DNA of 64,000 nucleotides from RUG11783 sp964599695 (GCA_964599695.1 CAZRGP010000004.1:1-64000); one strand, 5' to 3'; shown: positions 52,088 to 61,662, counted from the first letter of the stretch. The notes: a model not told the origin generated them from the letters alone. Program-made: numbers and translations.

Positions 52088-53078
52088 TCTGTCTTTCCTC
52101 CTTGTTCGGATAGTAGCAGCGAATCTCCTGATCATCGGAAATCCTAGTCATCGGAGGTTCTGCCTCAAAACACTTTTCTGTAGCATATTTACATCTCGGA
52201 GCAAACTTACATCCCTTGGGAAGATCAAGAGGATGCGGCACAGCACCAGGAATCGCTTCCAGTCTTGTATGAGCCGGCGTATCAAGTCTAGGAATCGATA
52301 CCATCAAACCTTCAGTATACGGATGGCTATATTTCGTTTCAGGATCGAACAGCACTTTGGAAGGCACCTGCTCAACAACCTGACCGCAATACATAACCGC
52401 AACATAATCCGCCATCTGATTAATGACGCCAAGGTCGTGCGTAATGAAAATGATCGCAGTACCCTTCTCTTTCTTCAGATCATTCATCAAACGAAGGATC
52501 TGAGCCTGAATAGTAACATCCAGAGCTGTAGTAGGTTCATCAGCAATGAGAAGCTTTGGTTTGCAGGCGAGCGCCATTGCAATCATAACACGCTGTCTCA
52601 TACCACCGGAAAGCTGATGCGGATACTGTTTTGCAACGATCTCCGGATTCGGGATCTTTACATCGTTGAGCATCTCAACAGCATGTATCGCAGCTTCTTT
52701 TTTGTTCATGTTCTGGTGAATCATGAAACATTCTGAAAGCTGTCTTTCGATTGTAAAGACAGGATTTAAGCTCGTCATCGGCTCCTGGAATATTACCGAT
52801 ATTTCATTTCCGCGGATATGATACATCTCTTTGTCTGAGATTTTGGTCAGATCCTTTCCGTCAAATTCGATAACTCCGCTGTCTATATAACCATTTCCAT
52901 CAAGCAGACGAAGTATGCTCATTGCGGAAACGCTTTTACCGGATCCAGATTCGCCGACGACCCCAAGAGTCTCCCCTTCATTTACTGAATAACTAACATC
53001 ATTTACAGCTTTTACAGTCCCACGCTTAGTAGTGAAATAAGTGTGAAGGTGCTCAAGCTTTAACAACTGTTTTGCCAT
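52074..53078 (-). CDS. oppD: Oligopeptide ABC transporter ATPase OppD
   Basis: This 334-residue ATPase has Walker A GESGSGKSVSAMS, Q-loop IFQEPMTSLNP, signature LSGGMRQR and Walker B LLIADEPTTALD. The OppD/F-type C-terminal cysteine region (GCKFAPRCKYATEKC) is also present. The ATG at 53078 has AGGAGG upstream; the ATG at 53117 would overlap oppC. It pairs with oppF in a cytoplasmic ATPase heterodimer. The sequence has no insertion of the kind seen in OppF. Confidence 0.95.
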   Translation of the reverse strand: MAKQLLKLEHLHTYFTTKRGTVKAVNDVSYSVNEGETLGVVGESGSGKSVSAMSILRLLDGNGYIDSGVIEFDGKDLTKISDKEMYHIRGNEISVIFQEPMTSLNPVFTIERQLSECFMIHQNMNKKEAAIHAVEMLNDVKIPNPEIVAKQYPHQLSGGMRQRVMIAMALACKPKLLIADEPTTALDVTIQAQILRLMNDLKKEKGTAIIFITHDLGVINQMADYVAVMYCGQVVEQVPSKVLFDPETKYSHPYTEGLMVSIPRLDTPAHTRLEAIPGAVPHPLDLPKGCKFAPRCKYATEKCFEAEPPMTRISDDQEIRCYYPNKEERQNAIK

Positions 53079-53091
53079 ATTTCCCTCCTCC

Positions 53092-54945
53092 TTATCTTCC
53101 GCTGGACTTCGGATCAAGAGCGTCCCTTAGGCCATCTCCGATCAGATTTATGCAAATACATGACAATCCGAAAATAGCTCCGACAAATACCCAGTTCCAC
53201 CAATAGTTCTGGATAGTAACACTGTTATTTGCACCATTGAGCATATTTCCCCACGTCGGGGTAGGAAGAGGAACACCAAATCCCAAGTATGAGAGAGTGG
53301 ATTCTGTTAACATCGATGTTCCGAATGCAAGAGTGATAGAAACCAGGCACACGGACATAACGTTAGGAATAATATGTTTGAATATGATCTTGCTTTCCTT
53401 TACACCCATTGTCTTAGCTGCGACAACATATTCCATTTCACGCTGAGACAACATCTGAGCACGCACGAGGTTGCACAAGCCAGGCCAGGAAAGGATTCCT
53501 AGGATGACCATAATAATGTACATCCTCTGCCCTACTGTAACACGAGTACCCATTACAGCCGAAAGAATCATTGCAAACGGAATAAATGGCATACTGGAGA
53601 TAACTTCAGCAACACGCATGATAAGCATGTCTACCCAACCGCCAAAATATCCGGCAAGACCGCCGAGAATTACACCGATGATCATCTCTATGACAACAGA
53701 AAGAGCACCTATCGTCATGGTCATCTTGCCGCCATTAACCAAACGGGCAAAGACGTCACGTCCAAGGTTGTCTGTTCCCATGATGAATCCTTTTAATCCC
53801 CAACTGTATACTTTACCGTTTTCGTCTACAGCGTAATTCTGGAAAGAACCTGAATTCATAGAAACAATATTGGCATTCAGTACTTCTTCAGGAACATCGC
53901 ACTGGCCATAACGATTGCTTCCCCAACAAATTACAGAACCATCGGTAAGATGTGCTGCAAAATGGTAACGTCCACCTTCAATACTGTCAACTGGCGCATT
54001 AAATGTAGGAGGAACATTCTCCCCCTTTGTGGCAGCTCCCCAAACTACTACACTTCCATCCTTTTTAACAGCAGCTACAGTATTAGTAGAAGCTGCAATC
54101 TGTACAACACCGGATTTAGCTGCATCAGGTATCTTTGTAATTGTGCTAGATGCGACATATCCGGGACTTTCTATGCTTCCGTCATCAAGAAGAACGACAA
54201 ATGAAGTGTTCGTCAGAGCCATATCCGTGATGTGCCCTTGAAGTTCAGAACGAACATCTAGATCGACAAAGTTCTGATTTCCCCAAACATACAGTTCACC
54301 GTCATCTGTAAGCGCTGCACTGAACTGATTCGAAGCCTGAATATCAATAACTTTAAATTTGTGTGATTTATTATTGGCACTCAGTTCACTTGGAAGCCTT
54401 GTCTGTCCAAGCCGAGCGTTACCCCATACATAAACAGCTCCCTGATCATCAAGTGCGACGACGTGATCCGCCCCTGCTGCAACTTTGATTATATTTGCAT
54501 TCTTTACGTCATCAGGAACGTTAGAAAGTTCTACAACCTTAGAGATTTTCGTCTTTCCCCATGTATATACGTTACCGTCTAGATCGACACCAACAGAATA
54601 ATTATTTCCAACCCCAATATCTCTAACGCCAGCTTTTTCGAGCGCATTAGGTATATTCATCATATCGTATCCTGGAGCGATATTAACCAGGGTGCTGTCC
54701 TGCTCACCAAGATCCAATGTAACATAGTTTGGAGCAATAAATACAAACAGCATGATAGAAATAAGCAATACAAGAGCAATAACCGACAAAGGCTTTGAGA
54801 AAAAGTTGCGTAAAACCATTCTCATAGGGCTTTGGAGCTGCTCTTCAGCGTAGATGTCAAGTTCCTTATTGGGGAATAACACTCTTCGAATCCATCTGAA
54901 AAGGAAAAACTCTTTTTTGGAGGATTCATTATTCTTTTTATTCAT
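53092..54945 (-). CDS. Peptide ABC transporter permease OppC with inserted seven-repeat RCC1-like propeller
   Basis: This 617-residue permease is about twice the usual length (290-330). TM1 is at about 52-72. Residues about 101-385 hold seven repeats with x(D/N)GxVYxWG ends at about 130, 175, 222, 262, 303, 342 and 383, with spacing of 39-47. This is the pattern of a seven-bladed RCC1-like propeller, whose fourth repeat has lost Trp (SIESPG). The ordinary OppC body resumes with GFIMGTDNLGRDVFARL (387-402), then several helices and the EAA loop EYVVAAKTMGVKESK. The propeller sits in the first extracytoplasmic loop, facing OppA. oppD starts 13 bases after its stop. Confidence 0.92.
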   Translation of the reverse strand: MNKKNNESSKKEFFLFRWIRRVLFPNKELDIYAEEQLQSPMRMVLRNFFSKPLSVIALVLLISIMLFVFIAPNYVTLDLGEQDSTLVNIAPGYDMMNIPNALEKAGVRDIGVGNNYSVGVDLDGNVYTWGKTKISKVVELSNVPDDVKNANIIKVAAGADHVVALDDQGAVYVWGNARLGQTRLPSELSANNKSHKFKVIDIQASNQFSAALTDDGELYVWGNQNFVDLDVRSELQGHITDMALTNTSFVVLLDDGSIESPGYVASSTITKIPDAAKSGVVQIAASTNTVAAVKKDGSVVVWGAATKGENVPPTFNAPVDSIEGGRYHFAAHLTDGSVICWGSNRYGQCDVPEEVLNANIVSMNSGSFQNYAVDENGKVYSWGLKGFIMGTDNLGRDVFARLVNGGKMTMTIGALSVVIEMIIGVILGGLAGYFGGWVDMLIMRVAEVISSMPFIPFAMILSAVMGTRVTVGQRMYIIMVILGILSWPGLCNLVRAQMLSQREMEYVVAAKTMGVKESKIIFKHIIPNVMSVCLVSITLAFGTSMLTESTLSYLGFGVPLPTPTWGNMLNGANNSVTIQNYWWNWVFVGAIFGLSCICINLIGDGLRDALDPKSSGR

Positions 54946-54959
54946 TCTTTAATCCTCCT

Positions 54960-55979
54960 TTATTTATCAATACGTACGCGCGGGTCAACAATGGTATAAA
55001 CAATGTCTGTAAGTAAAACGCCGAACAAACTTACCAGAGTGTAAAACATCTGCATTGCCAGAACCAACTCGTAGTCTGTTGTATTCAAGCCAGCCCAGTA
55101 CAAACGGCCCGTACCATTAAGAGAAAATGTGTTCTCAATAACCAGAGCACCGCCTGTAAATACACTTATAATCCACCCCATAATAGAAGTAGAAACGGGA
55201 AGCAGCGCATTTCTCCAAGCATGACTGTAAATAACTACTTTTTCTTTCAGACCTTTAGCACGAGCTGTACGGATATAATCCTGAGAAAGAGTATCAATCA
55301 TAGCAGCACGAACTGTCCTGGTCATACCAGCTAATCCGGTAAACACAAGAACGATTATCGGAAGGCACATATAATAGAGCCTATCCAATAACTCTCTGGT
55401 TCCGGTAAATGTAGATCCTGGAGTCTTTGCTCCTCCAACAGGAAAGATGCCGAGAAGAACAGCAAAAATATAGATAAAAAGAATACCAATCAAATAAGTG
55501 GGCAAACTATATCCAACGATAGTAGACGCCTGAATAATCGTATCTGATGTTTTACGTGCATGAACAGCACAATATATTCCGAGAGGAATAGTGATTGCCA
55601 AAGTAATAACAGTAGAAATCAAGTTCAATATGACGGTATTTGCCATAGGTACCTTAATGATATCTACAACATTACGTTTGTAGCTAACAGAATATCCAAA
55701 ATCACCTTGCAGAAGGCCGCTGTACTTTCCATTAACATCCCTTGCCAACCCCATCCAACGGGCATATCTGACAATCAAAGGATCATCTAAACCAAGCTGT
55801 TTCCTGAGTTCAAGATACTGTCTATTAAATTCCTCTGGTTTCAAAGTTTTTCTAAGTGGTTCCATCTGAACTAATGCAGGGTCACTCGGAATCAAGTTAT
55901 ACACGAAGTACATCATTAGTGATACAACAAAAAAGACGATCACAAGATATACCAATCGCTTTGCTATATATTTGACCAC
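54960..55979 (-). CDS. oppB: Oligopeptide ABC transporter permease OppB
   Basis: This 339-residue inner-membrane permease has the typical N-terminal helix (VKYIAKRLVYLVIVFFVVSL), a long periplasmic-type loop to about 95, and five further helices. It contains the EAA loop region DYIRTARAKGLKEKVVIYSHAWRNALLP. The GTG start at 55979 has GGAGG 9 bases upstream. Unlike OppC it has no inserted domain. It is 171 bases from oppA, with a strong hairpin between, which would reduce its level relative to oppA. Confidence 0.94.
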   Translation of the reverse strand: MVKYIAKRLVYLVIVFFVVSLMMYFVYNLIPSDPALVQMEPLRKTLKPEEFNRQYLELRKQLGLDDPLIVRYARWMGLARDVNGKYSGLLQGDFGYSVSYKRNVVDIIKVPMANTVILNLISTVITLAITIPLGIYCAVHARKTSDTIIQASTIVGYSLPTYLIGILFIYIFAVLLGIFPVGGAKTPGSTFTGTRELLDRLYYMCLPIIVLVFTGLAGMTRTVRAAMIDTLSQDYIRTARAKGLKEKVVIYSHAWRNALLPVSTSIMGWIISVFTGGALVIENTFSLNGTGRLYWAGLNTTDYELVLAMQMFYTLVSLFGVLLTDIVYTIVDPRVRIDK

Positions 55980-56078
55980 AATATAAAGCCTCCATTTTTC
56001 CTTTTTTTGCGCAACAAAGAATATGCCCTTGCAGGCAATATTTCGTATACAATATCACAAACAAGACTTTAAAGCAAT

Positions 56079-56112
56079 AAAAAAATCCCGTATTTCTACG
56101 AAATACGGGATT
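56079..56112 (-). terminator. Strong hairpin between oppA and oppB
   Basis: A perfect 13-bp stem (56084-56096 with 56100-56112) with a 3-base loop is followed on the minus strand by seven T residues. It ends most transcripts after oppA; partial read-through would feed oppBCDF. Confidence 0.9.
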
Positions 56113-56150
56113 AAAAATTACCCTAACCTTTATGTCAAATTAATTTCGGA

Positions 56151-58142
56151 TTAGCCAACGAAATCAGCATAAAGAATCGCGCGGCTGTAACCCCAGAACG
56201 GGCCTTCCTCATAGTTGGCAATAGTGTTCGGATAAACTGTTACGTAGATATTCGCATAAAGCGGTACCTGCGGGAGCATCTCGTTGTAACGGAGGACGAA
56301 CTTCTGCCACATATCAAGATATGTGTCATAGTCACCAGGCTCAACACCATAAACCATATCCATGGAGAGCTTATCGAGCTCTGTGTCATAGAGGTGAGTT
56401 GTGTTGTAACCCTCTTCGAGGTAAGCTTCATCAGTTGTGAACTCGAAGGAGAAGTCATAAGCACCGGAGTTCCATCCAGTTGCGAGGTTGAACATGTTGT
56501 ATGTAGGAACAGAATAGTCACCGCCGAGGCCGTAAGCATCCTGACGATACATGTAGTTCAACAGTTCAGGGAAAGTCATGATATTCTGAGTAATCTCAAT
56601 ACCAGCTTCCTTTGTTGCAGCGCCATTGGCAAGCATTGTGCTCAGCAAGTCAGATACAGAGTTTCCTTCAGAGGAAGCCCAGTTCAGTTTTGCAGGCATC
56701 AGAAGCATACCATTTGCTTCAACACAGAAACTCTCATAGTTAAGAGCTTCATCAGCAGTAACGCTCTTATAGCGAACTTCGCCGGAACCATCAACGTAGT
56801 CAGAACCATCAGCATTGTAAACGAATCCAGCTTCCTTAAGAAGTTCAACTGCCTTTGCAGGATCGAAGTCATAAGTGTTCAGATTCTGTGCGATGAATTC
56901 TTTAGAGTCATCATACATTGTGAAAGCTGTGCAGTAAGGACCATGAACAACACCGCCCCAACCAGCGCAGAATGTATTAGCAAACTCATTACGGTCAAGC
57001 AGATAAGTAACAGCCTGACGGAACTCTTTGTACTGAGCAGGACCAAGGTCGCAAGCAAATGCGAAATAGCCGTAACCAGCACGGTCATATGTGGTGTAGG
57101 AGCTATCGATCGTACCAGCATCGATCAAGTCGAGAGCTGCGTTGACCTGAGCACCATCAGCCATACCAGAGTAAAGCTCAACACCGCCTGTTGCCAGGTT
57201 GTCGATGATGGTCTCATCCTCTGCCTTAACGATGATAACCTTCTCGATAGAAGGCTTCTGGCCTTCAAAGTTACCAGCGTAATTGGGGTTGATTTCGAGA
57301 GTAATCTCGTTTGCGGACTTGTCGAAATTGACAAGGTTGTAAGGCCCAGCTGTTACACGGTCAGAAGTTGCATACTGTGCTGCAGTAACATTGTCGAGAA
57401 CCTCGGAAAGCTCTGCGCCACTCTCATTAACGAGATATGCACCTTCGCCATCGTCTGCCACGGACCAACCGTCGCCGAACCAATAGTCAAGGTTAACAGC
57501 CTGAGCACCTGCGTAAGCAAGTTCATAATAATACGGGAGATAAGTCTGTCCAGAAACACCAGTAGCGTTAATGGTCATGGAGAACTCATACTCGCCAAGG
57601 AGACGGAGACCAGGAAGAACATTGGTCTCGCCATCGCGGTAAGCTTTTCCACCAGGGATGTAGTCCCAGGAAGAAGAGGTGGTACCAGCGTCTTTACCAA
57701 CTTTGCTCAATGTGAACAACGGCCAAGCAAGGAAGTTTTCCGCGGTAACCGGATCACCATTATTGAATACAAGACCTTCATTGATCTTGAACGTGTAGGT
57801 GACGTTGCCGTTTTCATCTTCTGTACGCTCATAAGAATCTACGATGGTATCGTTGATTACATAGTCGCCACCGAAGTTGGAAGTGACAGTGCTGTAGTCA
57901 TCTGTCAGAGTGATGACATCCTGGTCAGTAGCGTTGATGGAGCTTGTGAACGCGCCATAAGCCCAGTCGCCGTTCGCTTCTGTGGAGTTACCGATGATGA
58001 CCTGATTCGCCTTTGCAGGTGTGGTTTCGCCACCGGTGGGCTCCTGCTCACCAGAAGGCTCAGTAGAACCGCAGCTGGTAAGAGTAGCAACACAAAGCGC
58101 TACGAGAAGAATGACACTCAGAAGTTTTGTGATCTTCTTCAT
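56151..58142 (-). CDS. oppA: Oligopeptide-binding lipoprotein OppA
   Basis: This 663-residue extracytoplasmic substrate-binding lipoprotein has a signal with lipobox LTSC (Cys24) and a Glu/Pro/Thr-rich linker. The solute-binding-5 fold is recognised by YTFKINEGLVFNNGDPVTAENF, a typical motif of this family, and by the C-terminal YNEMLPQVPLYANIYV. It is about 100 residues longer than classical OppA. GC content and codon bias are higher than its neighbours. It heads the opp operon and is preceded by a perfect -35 promoter and two leader hairpins. Confidence 0.94.
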   Translation of the reverse strand: MKKITKLLSVILLVALCVATLTSCGSTEPSGEQEPTGGETTPAKANQVIIGNSTEANGDWAYGAFTSSINATDQDVITLTDDYSTVTSNFGGDYVINDTIVDSYERTEDENGNVTYTFKINEGLVFNNGDPVTAENFLAWPLFTLSKVGKDAGTTSSSWDYIPGGKAYRDGETNVLPGLRLLGEYEFSMTINATGVSGQTYLPYYYELAYAGAQAVNLDYWFGDGWSVADDGEGAYLVNESGAELSEVLDNVTAAQYATSDRVTAGPYNLVNFDKSANEITLEINPNYAGNFEGQKPSIEKVIIVKAEDETIIDNLATGGVELYSGMADGAQVNAALDLIDAGTIDSSYTTYDRAGYGYFAFACDLGPAQYKEFRQAVTYLLDRNEFANTFCAGWGGVVHGPYCTAFTMYDDSKEFIAQNLNTYDFDPAKAVELLKEAGFVYNADGSDYVDGSGEVRYKSVTADEALNYESFCVEANGMLLMPAKLNWASSEGNSVSDLLSTMLANGAATKEAGIEITQNIMTFPELLNYMYRQDAYGLGGDYSVPTYNMFNLATGWNSGAYDFSFEFTTDEAYLEEGYNTTHLYDTELDKLSMDMVYGVEPGDYDTYLDMWQKFVLRYNEMLPQVPLYANIYVTVYPNTIANYEEGPFWGYSRAILYADFVG

Positions 58143-58225
58143 TTTGCATTTCCTTTCATTTTGTAACAGTATCTTTATACTGTTTCTTTATGTCATATGA
58201 GCTCACCCCTTATGACATTTCTCAC
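58143..58225 (-). promoter_or_regulatory. Two-hairpin 5' leader of oppA
   Basis: Two perfect 8-bp stems lie in the leader: ATGTCATA with TATGACAT (58190-58197 and 58211-58218), and AACAGTAT with ATACTGTT (58165-58172 and 58177-58184). The ribosome-binding site AAAGGAAA follows them. They could stabilise the mRNA or be a regulator target. The 304 bases from 58143 to 58446 also hold the divergent promoters of oppA and the MFS gene and nothing else recognised. Confidence 0.55.
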
Positions 58226-58254
58226 AATTTACTTCATTCTCACTAAAATGTCAA
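58226..58254 (-). promoter_or_regulatory. Consensus promoter of the opp operon
   Basis: On the minus strand a perfect TTGACA (58254-58249) and TAAATT (58231-58226) are separated by 17 bases. Confidence 0.8.
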
Positions 58255-58362
58255 TTAAAAACGCTTTTCTTTGGTAGTTTTCACCAAATTGTAATTTTTG
58301 TTTGAATACTTGCACAAATTCACCACTTTAAAGGTTTACATTCTTTTCCTTTTTGCACTTTC

Positions 58363-58391
58363 TTGAAAGATTCAGTGCATATCAATATAAT
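58363..58391 (+). promoter_or_regulatory. Promoter of MFS paralog 3
   Basis: TTGAAA (58363-58368) and a perfect TATAAT (58386-58391) are separated by 17 bases, initiating near 58398 and so excluding the upstream in-frame TTG at 58363 as a start. Confidence 0.75.
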
Positions 58392-58446
58392 TGTATCGTT
58401 ATATATTGTATTAATACGTGTATCTGTATTATCAGGAGCCCTCTAT

Positions 58447-59664
58447 ATGGAAAATAAAACCACGAATCAACAGCTATTCCTCGCAACTACTTTTTGTTAT
58501 TTCTATTATTTTGCTCAATCCGTGGCAAGAAATGTATACAACACACTAACCCCCTTTATTGTTGAGTTTTACGGGACAAGCCTCACACAGAGTTCTGTAT
58601 TTACCATTGCAGAAAACATAGGATATGTGGTGATTATGTTTCTTGTCACTATTGTAGCGGATCGTCTCGATAAAGCTTGGCTTCTTTTGGGCCTTGGAAG
58701 CGTATACAGCGTTATGCTTCTGGTTATGGGTAACGGCCCCTCTTTTCTTCTGTTTTTGACTACACTATTCATTACTGGTATGCTCGGAAGATATATGGAT
58801 ACGACATGCACGGCTTATATCAGTGACCTATATGGAAATAACAGAAACAGGTATATGAGTATTCTTCTGATCCTTTTCTATATAGGTAGTACACTTGCTC
58901 CGAATCTGAACACTTTATTGATAGAGGTAATGGGGAAAAATTGGTATACCTCCTATATCATCTCGGGCATACTCATGGGCATAGGCAGTATTTTCTATCT
59001 GGTTTTCCTTTTAACTGTTAATAAGCCTGAAACAGCGGTCAGGATAAAGACACGCGATAAGCAGAAAAAAATGAACGCAATCACTCTGCTGAAAAACAGA
59101 AATATTGCATCTCTATGTGGAAATTATATTTTCAACTCCTTTTCTGTTTATTTCACGTCCCAGTTGATTCTCTTCCTCTCCATGACAGACCCTGTTAAAT
59201 ATTCCACTGCGACAAGAGGTTTTATCGCTACTGCCGGTTCTGTTGGACTTGTTGTCGGAAGCGCTCTCTATGTGTGGATTTCCAAAGAAATGAATGCTGA
59301 CAAATATCTAAGACTGGAAATCCTAGTCTCTTTTGTTTTCAATCTTCTGGGGCTTTTAATCAACAAGCCCTTCTTCTGGGCTCTTACAAGATTCCTTTCC
59401 AGCGCAATAGGAGGCGGAAGTTTTACAGCAAGAACTCTTCTGTGTTGTGAAGAGTATCCTGAGTATTCCTCTTCTGCTATTGCCGTTGTTTCTCTCACTT
59501 CGGGAATCACATCCATTATAGCTACTCCCCTGTTAAACATGCTTGCCGATGCAACCTCCTTTAGATTTGCAATGTATTTTTCCTTATTCTTCAGTATCGG
59601 AGCATGGGCAATGCTGAAATTCGGTTATGTACCTCATGGTGCATCCGTCTGTAACAAAGAATAA
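58447..59664 (+). CDS. MFS transporter, window paralog 3
   Basis: This 405-residue, 12-helix MFS protein is related to the tandem pair at 17.6-20.1 kb: it shares VYNTLTPFIVEFYGTSLTQSS and a later ARTLLCCEEYPEYSSSA. AGGAG is 8 bases before the ATG. The second half is divergent from the pair. It is divergent from oppA and ends in a terminator shared with pepF. The substrate is unknown. Its position beside peptide uptake and pepF is suggestive only. Confidence 0.88.
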   Translation: MENKTTNQQLFLATTFCYFYYFAQSVARNVYNTLTPFIVEFYGTSLTQSSVFTIAENIGYVVIMFLVTIVADRLDKAWLLLGLGSVYSVMLLVMGNGPSFLLFLTTLFITGMLGRYMDTTCTAYISDLYGNNRNRYMSILLILFYIGSTLAPNLNTLLIEVMGKNWYTSYIISGILMGIGSIFYLVFLLTVNKPETAVRIKTRDKQKKMNAITLLKNRNIASLCGNYIFNSFSVYFTSQLILFLSMTDPVKYSTATRGFIATAGSVGLVVGSALYVWISKEMNADKYLRLEILVSFVFNLLGLLINKPFFWALTRFLSSAIGGGSFTARTLLCCEEYPEYSSSAIAVVSLTSGITSIIATPLLNMLADATSFRFAMYFSLFFSIGAWAMLKFGYVPHGASVCNKE

Positions 59665-59685
59665 CTATTTCGTTTTACTTCATAT

Positions 59686-59721
59686 AAAAACGCTGAGATT
59701 CACATGAATCTCTGCGTTTTT
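59686..59721. terminator. Bidirectional terminator between the MFS gene and pepF
   Basis: A 16-bp stem with one T-T mismatch (59686-59701 with 59706-59721) has A-rich and T-rich flanks and a 4-base loop, so it can end both convergent transcripts. Confidence 0.9.
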
Positions 59722-59733
59722 CATTTGCATATC

Positions 59734-61536
59734 TCAGTTTGAAAGAGCATCTAGCTCGTCGACCAATTCACCAAACAATTCGAGAGCAGAATTGATGGGA
59801 TCGGGTGTGCTCATATCGACCCCTGCTATCTTCAGTAAGGATATCGGATCTGTACTGCTTCCTCCAGAAAGGAATCGCTTATATTCTTTAACAGCAGTAT
59901 CTCCCTCTTCCAGTATCCTATTCGCAATAGCTACTGCTGCGGAGAAACCGGTAGCATATTGGAAAACATAATAATTGTAGAAGAAATGTGGTATTCTTGC
60001 CCATTCAAGAGAAATACCTTCATCTGAAACCATATCAGGACCAAAATACAATTCGTTCAGAGCATGATATTTTTGACAGAGAGCTTCGGCAGTCAAGGTC
60101 TCCCCTCTCTCTGCCATCTGCCCCATCATAAGCTCAAATTCAGCAAACATTGTTTGCCTGTATACAGTTCCCTTGAATGAATCCAGGAAGTGATTGATCA
60201 GATAGGCTCTCTGTTTTTTGTCCGATGTAGTTGCCAGCAAATGCTTCATAAGCAGAACCTCATTGCATGTAGAGGCAACTTCAGCAACAAATATAACATA
60301 ATCGCTCGTACAGACAGGTTGATATTTGGTACTGTGATAGCTGTGAAGAGCATGTCCCATCTCATGCGCTATTGTGAACATGCTGTCCAGATTATCCTTC
60401 TGATTCAAGAGAACATAAGGGTGCGGTCTTCCGGTACCGGAAGAGTATGCTCCACCCCTCTTACCTTCATTGGGATAAACATCGATCCAACGATTGGCGA
60501 ATCCTTCTTTTAGAATTTCTGTGTAATCAGAACCTAGGATAGCCAGCGCTTCAAGAACGGTATCCTTCGCCTGACCAAAAGGAATTTCAACAGCTATATC
60601 ATTCACAATTGGAGCGTAAACATCATACATGTGCAGTTCATCGAGCCCCATCATTTTTTTGCGCAGGCGAACATAATGATACATTTTGTCTAGATTATTA
60701 TGAACTGCGTCAATCAGATTATGATATACATCTGTGGGTACTTCAGTATCATCAAGTGAAGCCTCCAGTGTATTGCTATATTTTCTGGCTCGTGCTGAAA
60801 AGACCATCTGCTTAAACTGACCATCTAAGATTGACGCAAATGTATTCTTCAGTTCAGCGACTTTTTCATAGTAAGATTCGAATGCCTTTTTTCTGAAATC
60901 GACATCAGGATTCTCAAGCAAAAAAGGAAGGTTGTCCTCTGTCATCTGATGACGAACACCTTCTTTATCAATAACATCAGGAAAACGCATCTCTGCATTT
61001 CTCAATACACTTCCTATTGTCTCAGGAACAGCACATACCTCACCTGCAAGCGCAAGTACTCTTTCAGCATCCGGCGACAATACATGTGCCTTTTTTCTAC
61101 GAATACCATCTATTGGTCTTTTATAAGTGAGCAGTTCCGGCTTCTGTTGATAATACAGTTCCAAATCAGAATCCGGTATCTCCATGATTTCGGAAGTTGA
61201 GAAAGACCCTGCGCTCATAATAGCTACATAGATCCCTCTCGCTTTACCTTCCATATCCTGATAAAAATTGTTTCCCGTGTCTTCATCGCTGTGACAATTC
61301 GCGTAGTTGAACAGTGGCTCCAGTCTGAGCATTATCTCATCCTGAAGTTTCATAAACTGCAGCAAGTTATCCGCAGAAGAAGCAAGTCGACCCTGGAACC
61401 CGGATATTTTCTCGGGTAATTGTTTCAGACTTTCATACTCAGCAAACCAATCATCACTTGAAGCAAAAAGGTCTTCCAACTTCCAGGTCATCTCTACAGG
61501 CACTTCGTTTCTTTTAAGTAGCCTCTTCTCAGACAT
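59734..61536 (-). CDS. pepF: Oligoendopeptidase F (M3B metallopeptidase)
   Basis: This 600-residue cytoplasmic zinc peptidase cleaves short peptides (about 7-17 residues). The zinc motif HEMGH is at 391-395 with the third ligand Glu419 in FVAEVAST. The N-terminal oligo-F domain (about 110-170) and the DYVIFVAEVASTCNE block are typical. The ATG at 61536 has AAGGGG upstream; a longer frame from 61608 is rejected. It is a natural partner for the Opp transporter 1.5 kb away, turning imported peptides into smaller ones. Confidence 0.96.
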   Translation of the reverse strand: MSEKRLLKRNEVPVEMTWKLEDLFASSDDWFAEYESLKQLPEKISGFQGRLASSADNLLQFMKLQDEIMLRLEPLFNYANCHSDEDTGNNFYQDMEGKARGIYVAIMSAGSFSTSEIMEIPDSDLELYYQQKPELLTYKRPIDGIRRKKAHVLSPDAERVLALAGEVCAVPETIGSVLRNAEMRFPDVIDKEGVRHQMTEDNLPFLLENPDVDFRKKAFESYYEKVAELKNTFASILDGQFKQMVFSARARKYSNTLEASLDDTEVPTDVYHNLIDAVHNNLDKMYHYVRLRKKMMGLDELHMYDVYAPIVNDIAVEIPFGQAKDTVLEALAILGSDYTEILKEGFANRWIDVYPNEGKRGGAYSSGTGRPHPYVLLNQKDNLDSMFTIAHEMGHALHSYHSTKYQPVCTSDYVIFVAEVASTCNEVLLMKHLLATTSDKKQRAYLINHFLDSFKGTVYRQTMFAEFELMMGQMAERGETLTAEALCQKYHALNELYFGPDMVSDEGISLEWARIPHFFYNYYVFQYATGFSAAVAIANRILEEGDTAVKEYKRFLSGGSSTDPISLLKIAGVDMSTPDPINSALELFGELVDELDALSN

Positions 61537-61608
61537 GTAAAAATTCCCCTTTTTCAATAAAATCTGGAATCTATGATATTCTATTTCAATTACGGATGCA
61601 ATTCGCAA

Positions 61609-61637
61609 TTGAAATCCTGACTTTCACACTTTAAACT
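61609..61637 (+). promoter_or_regulatory. Promoter of azlCD
   Basis: TTGAAA (61609-61614) and TAAACT (61632-61637) are separated by 17 bases, about 25 bases before the azlC start. Confidence 0.55.
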
Positions 61638-61662
61638 ATTATTGTTTGGAGAGAAACTATCA

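Noticed and set aside
52087..52135. A longer N-terminus for OppF starting at 52135
   Set aside because: It lies inside oppD and lacks a suitable site. The ATG at 52087 gives the usual start of the family.
56394..58166. A 590-codon plus-strand open frame antisense to oppA
   Set aside because: oppA has clear family motifs and a lipobox. The antisense frame has no ribosome-binding site or recognisable domain, and follows from the strong codon bias of oppA.
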